Translations under genes and position numbers: made by a program
Shown here: one piece after another, positions 62,772 to 64,000 of the stretch
Layout: each line of letters begins with the position of its first letter
Position numbering within the stretch: the first letter of the stretch is position 1
Assembly (NCBI GenBank): GCA_041748555.1
Contig: JBGTDA010000136.1
Location: 1-64,000, forward strand
Source: Rhodonellum sp041748555
GTDB taxonomy: Bacteria > Bacteroidota > Bacteroidia > Cytophagales > Cyclobacteriaceae
Length of the DNA: 64,000 bases
Direction of reading: 5' to 3'
Notes under the pieces: generated by a model
Databases searched by the model: none
Told to the model about the DNA's origin: nothing
Seen by the model: only the letters and a program-made list of their open reading frames with translations

Positions 62772-63560
62772 TTAGATGTTTCTAATGAAATTTACAATCT
62801 GTAAACCAAGAAGTTCTTCTATAAATATCAAAAACATTGACATTACCACAGAGGCATTTGCTGCCTTACCGACACCCTCGGTTCCTTTCGATGAATTATA
62901 TCCTTTGTAACAGCCGACTATACCAATGGTGAAACCAAAAACCAATGATTTTAATACAGAAGAAAACACATCCAAAAAGGTGATGGAATCAAATACCTGA
63001 ACAAAGAAAGTAGACATACTCACCAGTTCATTTGCGTTGACACTCAAAAAGGAGCCCATCAAGGCAACAAAATCTGTATACATCACGAGCATCGGAATCA
63101 TAAAAGTAGTGGCTAAAACCCGGGTCACGACAAGAAATTTAAACGGGTTCGTAGCGGATACTTCCATGGCATCTATCTGCTCGGTAACTTTCATGGACCC
63201 GATCTCCGCCCCAATGCTTGACCCTACCTTACCTGCGGCTATCAATGCGGTAACCAAAGGCCCCATTGCCCTTACCACAGCAATTGAAATCAGGGCAGGA
63301 AGCCATGAAGCAGCTCCGAATTCTGTAAGTGAAGGACGGGATTGATTTGTAAAAACAATACCGACTATAAAACCGGTAAGTGAAATCAAGGGAAGTGATT
63401 TATAACCGATTTCGTAACATTGGCGCAAAACTTCCTTAAATTCATAAGGAGGAAACCAAACCTCGACAAAGAACCGTTTTACAAAGGCAAATGCTTCTGC
63501 AAGTCCGGTAAAAAATTTGTCTAATTTTTTTGAAACAATTGGTTTATTATCGTCTGTCAT
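62772..63560 (-). CDS. mlaE: MlaE-family permease
   Basis: 262 residues with 5-6 membrane segments. Signature AAGKVGSSIGAEIGSMKVTEQ followed by DAMEVSATNP (about residues 108-140) is diagnostic for MlaE. An N-terminal amphipathic helix (EAFAFVKRFFVEVWFP) precedes the first membrane segment. It heads the mlaE-mlaF-mlaD operon. No mlaB (STAS) or mlaC (periplasmic carrier) gene is adjacent, as is common in Bacteroidota. Confidence 0.92.
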   Translation of the reverse strand: MTDDNKPIVSKKLDKFFTGLAEAFAFVKRFFVEVWFPPYEFKEVLRQCYEIGYKSLPLISLTGFIVGIVFTNQSRPSLTEFGAASWLPALISIAVVRAMGPLVTALIAAGKVGSSIGAEIGSMKVTEQIDAMEVSATNPFKFLVVTRVLATTFMIPMLVMYTDFVALMGSFLSVNANELVSMSTFFVQVFDSITFLDVFSSVLKSLVFGFTIGIVGCYKGYNSSKGTEGVGKAANASVVMSMFLIFIEELLGLQIVNFIRNI

Positions 63561-63604
63561 AGAATGGCAATAAAACGCTAAAGTTAAATATTAATAATCA
63601 GATC

Positions 63605-63979
63605 TTAAGACCACTCTCCCAAAAACTCTTCTATCACCTCGGCCTGTAATGGCTTTACCAAAAAGCCGGTAACCTGTCTATATTCATTGCTCCTTTGAAT
63701 ATCTTCAGGATCCATTGATGAAGTTAACATTTTCACATCAATATGGTTTCCTTTTTTAACCAGCTCATCCAAGAATTCCCAACCGCTCATCTCAGGCATG
63801 TTCACATCAAGCAACAATAAATCGGCTTCATTATCATCTATCCACTCCAATGCCAAAAAAGGGTTTTCAAAGAAAAAGAGTTCCAATTCAGGTTTAAGTC
63901 TCAACAGATTTTTTTTATTGATCATATGCTGGATTTTATCATCATCTACAAAAAGAATTCTGGTTACAGGTTTGATCAT
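63605..63979 (-). CDS. Single-domain response regulator (CheY-like)
   Basis: 124 residues, receiver domain only. The acidic pocket is FVDDDKI at the N-terminus, the phosphorylation Asp is in LLLLDVNMPEMSGWEF (about residue 57), the switch Thr is in KMLTSSMD and the Lys is in FLVKPLQAEVIEEF. No output domain, so it acts by protein interaction. The gene lies 44 bases upstream of mlaE on the same strand and may be co-transcribed. Its sensor kinase is not in the window; the left neighbour beyond 64000 is unseen. Confidence 0.88.
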   Translation of the reverse strand: MIKPVTRILFVDDDKIQHMINKKNLLRLKPELELFFFENPFLALEWIDDNEADLLLLDVNMPEMSGWEFLDELVKKGNHIDVKMLTSSMDPEDIQRSNEYRQVTGFLVKPLQAEVIEEFLGEWS

Positions 63980-64000
63980 TTCAACTGATTTTCAACAATA

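Overview
The window looks like a chromosomal segment of a Gram-negative member of the Bacteroidota, most likely a Cytophagales/Cyclobacteriaceae-type organism. This rests on gene content and style: LptD next to an Amidase_3 amidase, a prs-rplY(CTC)-pth cluster, a SAM-I riboswitch in front of a metZ-type gene, small families known mainly from Bacteroidota (DUF6503-type lipoproteins, SirB1-like proteins, DUF4268), an AT-rich intergenic background, and one promoter resembling the Bacteroidota -33 TTG / -7 TAnnTTTG type. No rRNA, tRNA, CRISPR array, insertion sequence or prophage was recognised. Positions 1-158 and 63980-64000 hold nothing I can support.

Layout. 0.2-10.6 kb: envelope and housekeeping genes (lptD, amidase, acyl-CoA carboxylase beta subunit, SirB1-like protein, redoxin, phosphopantetheinyl transferase, and an overlapping WD40-DivIVA-folB operon). 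10.6-26 kb: accessory metabolism: a GH109-type oxidoreductase-fold protein, a broken DUF1259 gene, a sialidase-fold protein, a BCCT transporter-egtB-egtD operon linked to ergothioneine, a patatin/flavodoxin pair, a GH113-like protein paired with an alpha/beta-hydrolase-OsmC fusion, and a two-subunit molybdenum hydroxylase (IorAB type). 26.2-37.0 kb: a compact hybrid NRPS-PKS locus with its own Sfp-type phosphopantetheinyl transferase. 37.3-50.8 kb: a Wzx/Wzy-type exopolysaccharide locus, all on the minus strand, running from wza-wzc through flippase, polymerase and glycosyltransferases to an initiating sugar-phosphate transferase; three envelope genes sit inside it. 51.4-64 kb: core genes (prs, rplY, pth, metZ, pgi, acnA), an EEP-family protein, the mlaD-mlaF-mlaE lipid transport genes and a single-domain response regulator.

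The most unusual region is the NRPS-PKS locus. Reading minus-strand, it encodes A-PCP-KS-AT-ACP-(aminotransferase remnant)-linker, then C-A-PCP-TE, then a PPTase. The layout suggests a short amino acid-malonate-amino acid product. My reading of the second A domain pocket (D-I-L-Q-L-G-M-V-W-K) suggests glycine. Two lesions are visible. One base is missing in the KS domain near 35053. The aminotransferase domain keeps only its C-terminal part, with an apparently in-frame loss of its PLP-binding core. The line therefore looks decayed or remodelled, unless the frameshift is a sequencing error.

Two further points deserve attention: the BCCT-egtB-egtD operon, which suggests transport of a trimethylated histidine-type compound, and the DUF1259 pseudogene, whose original C-terminus can still be read in another frame.
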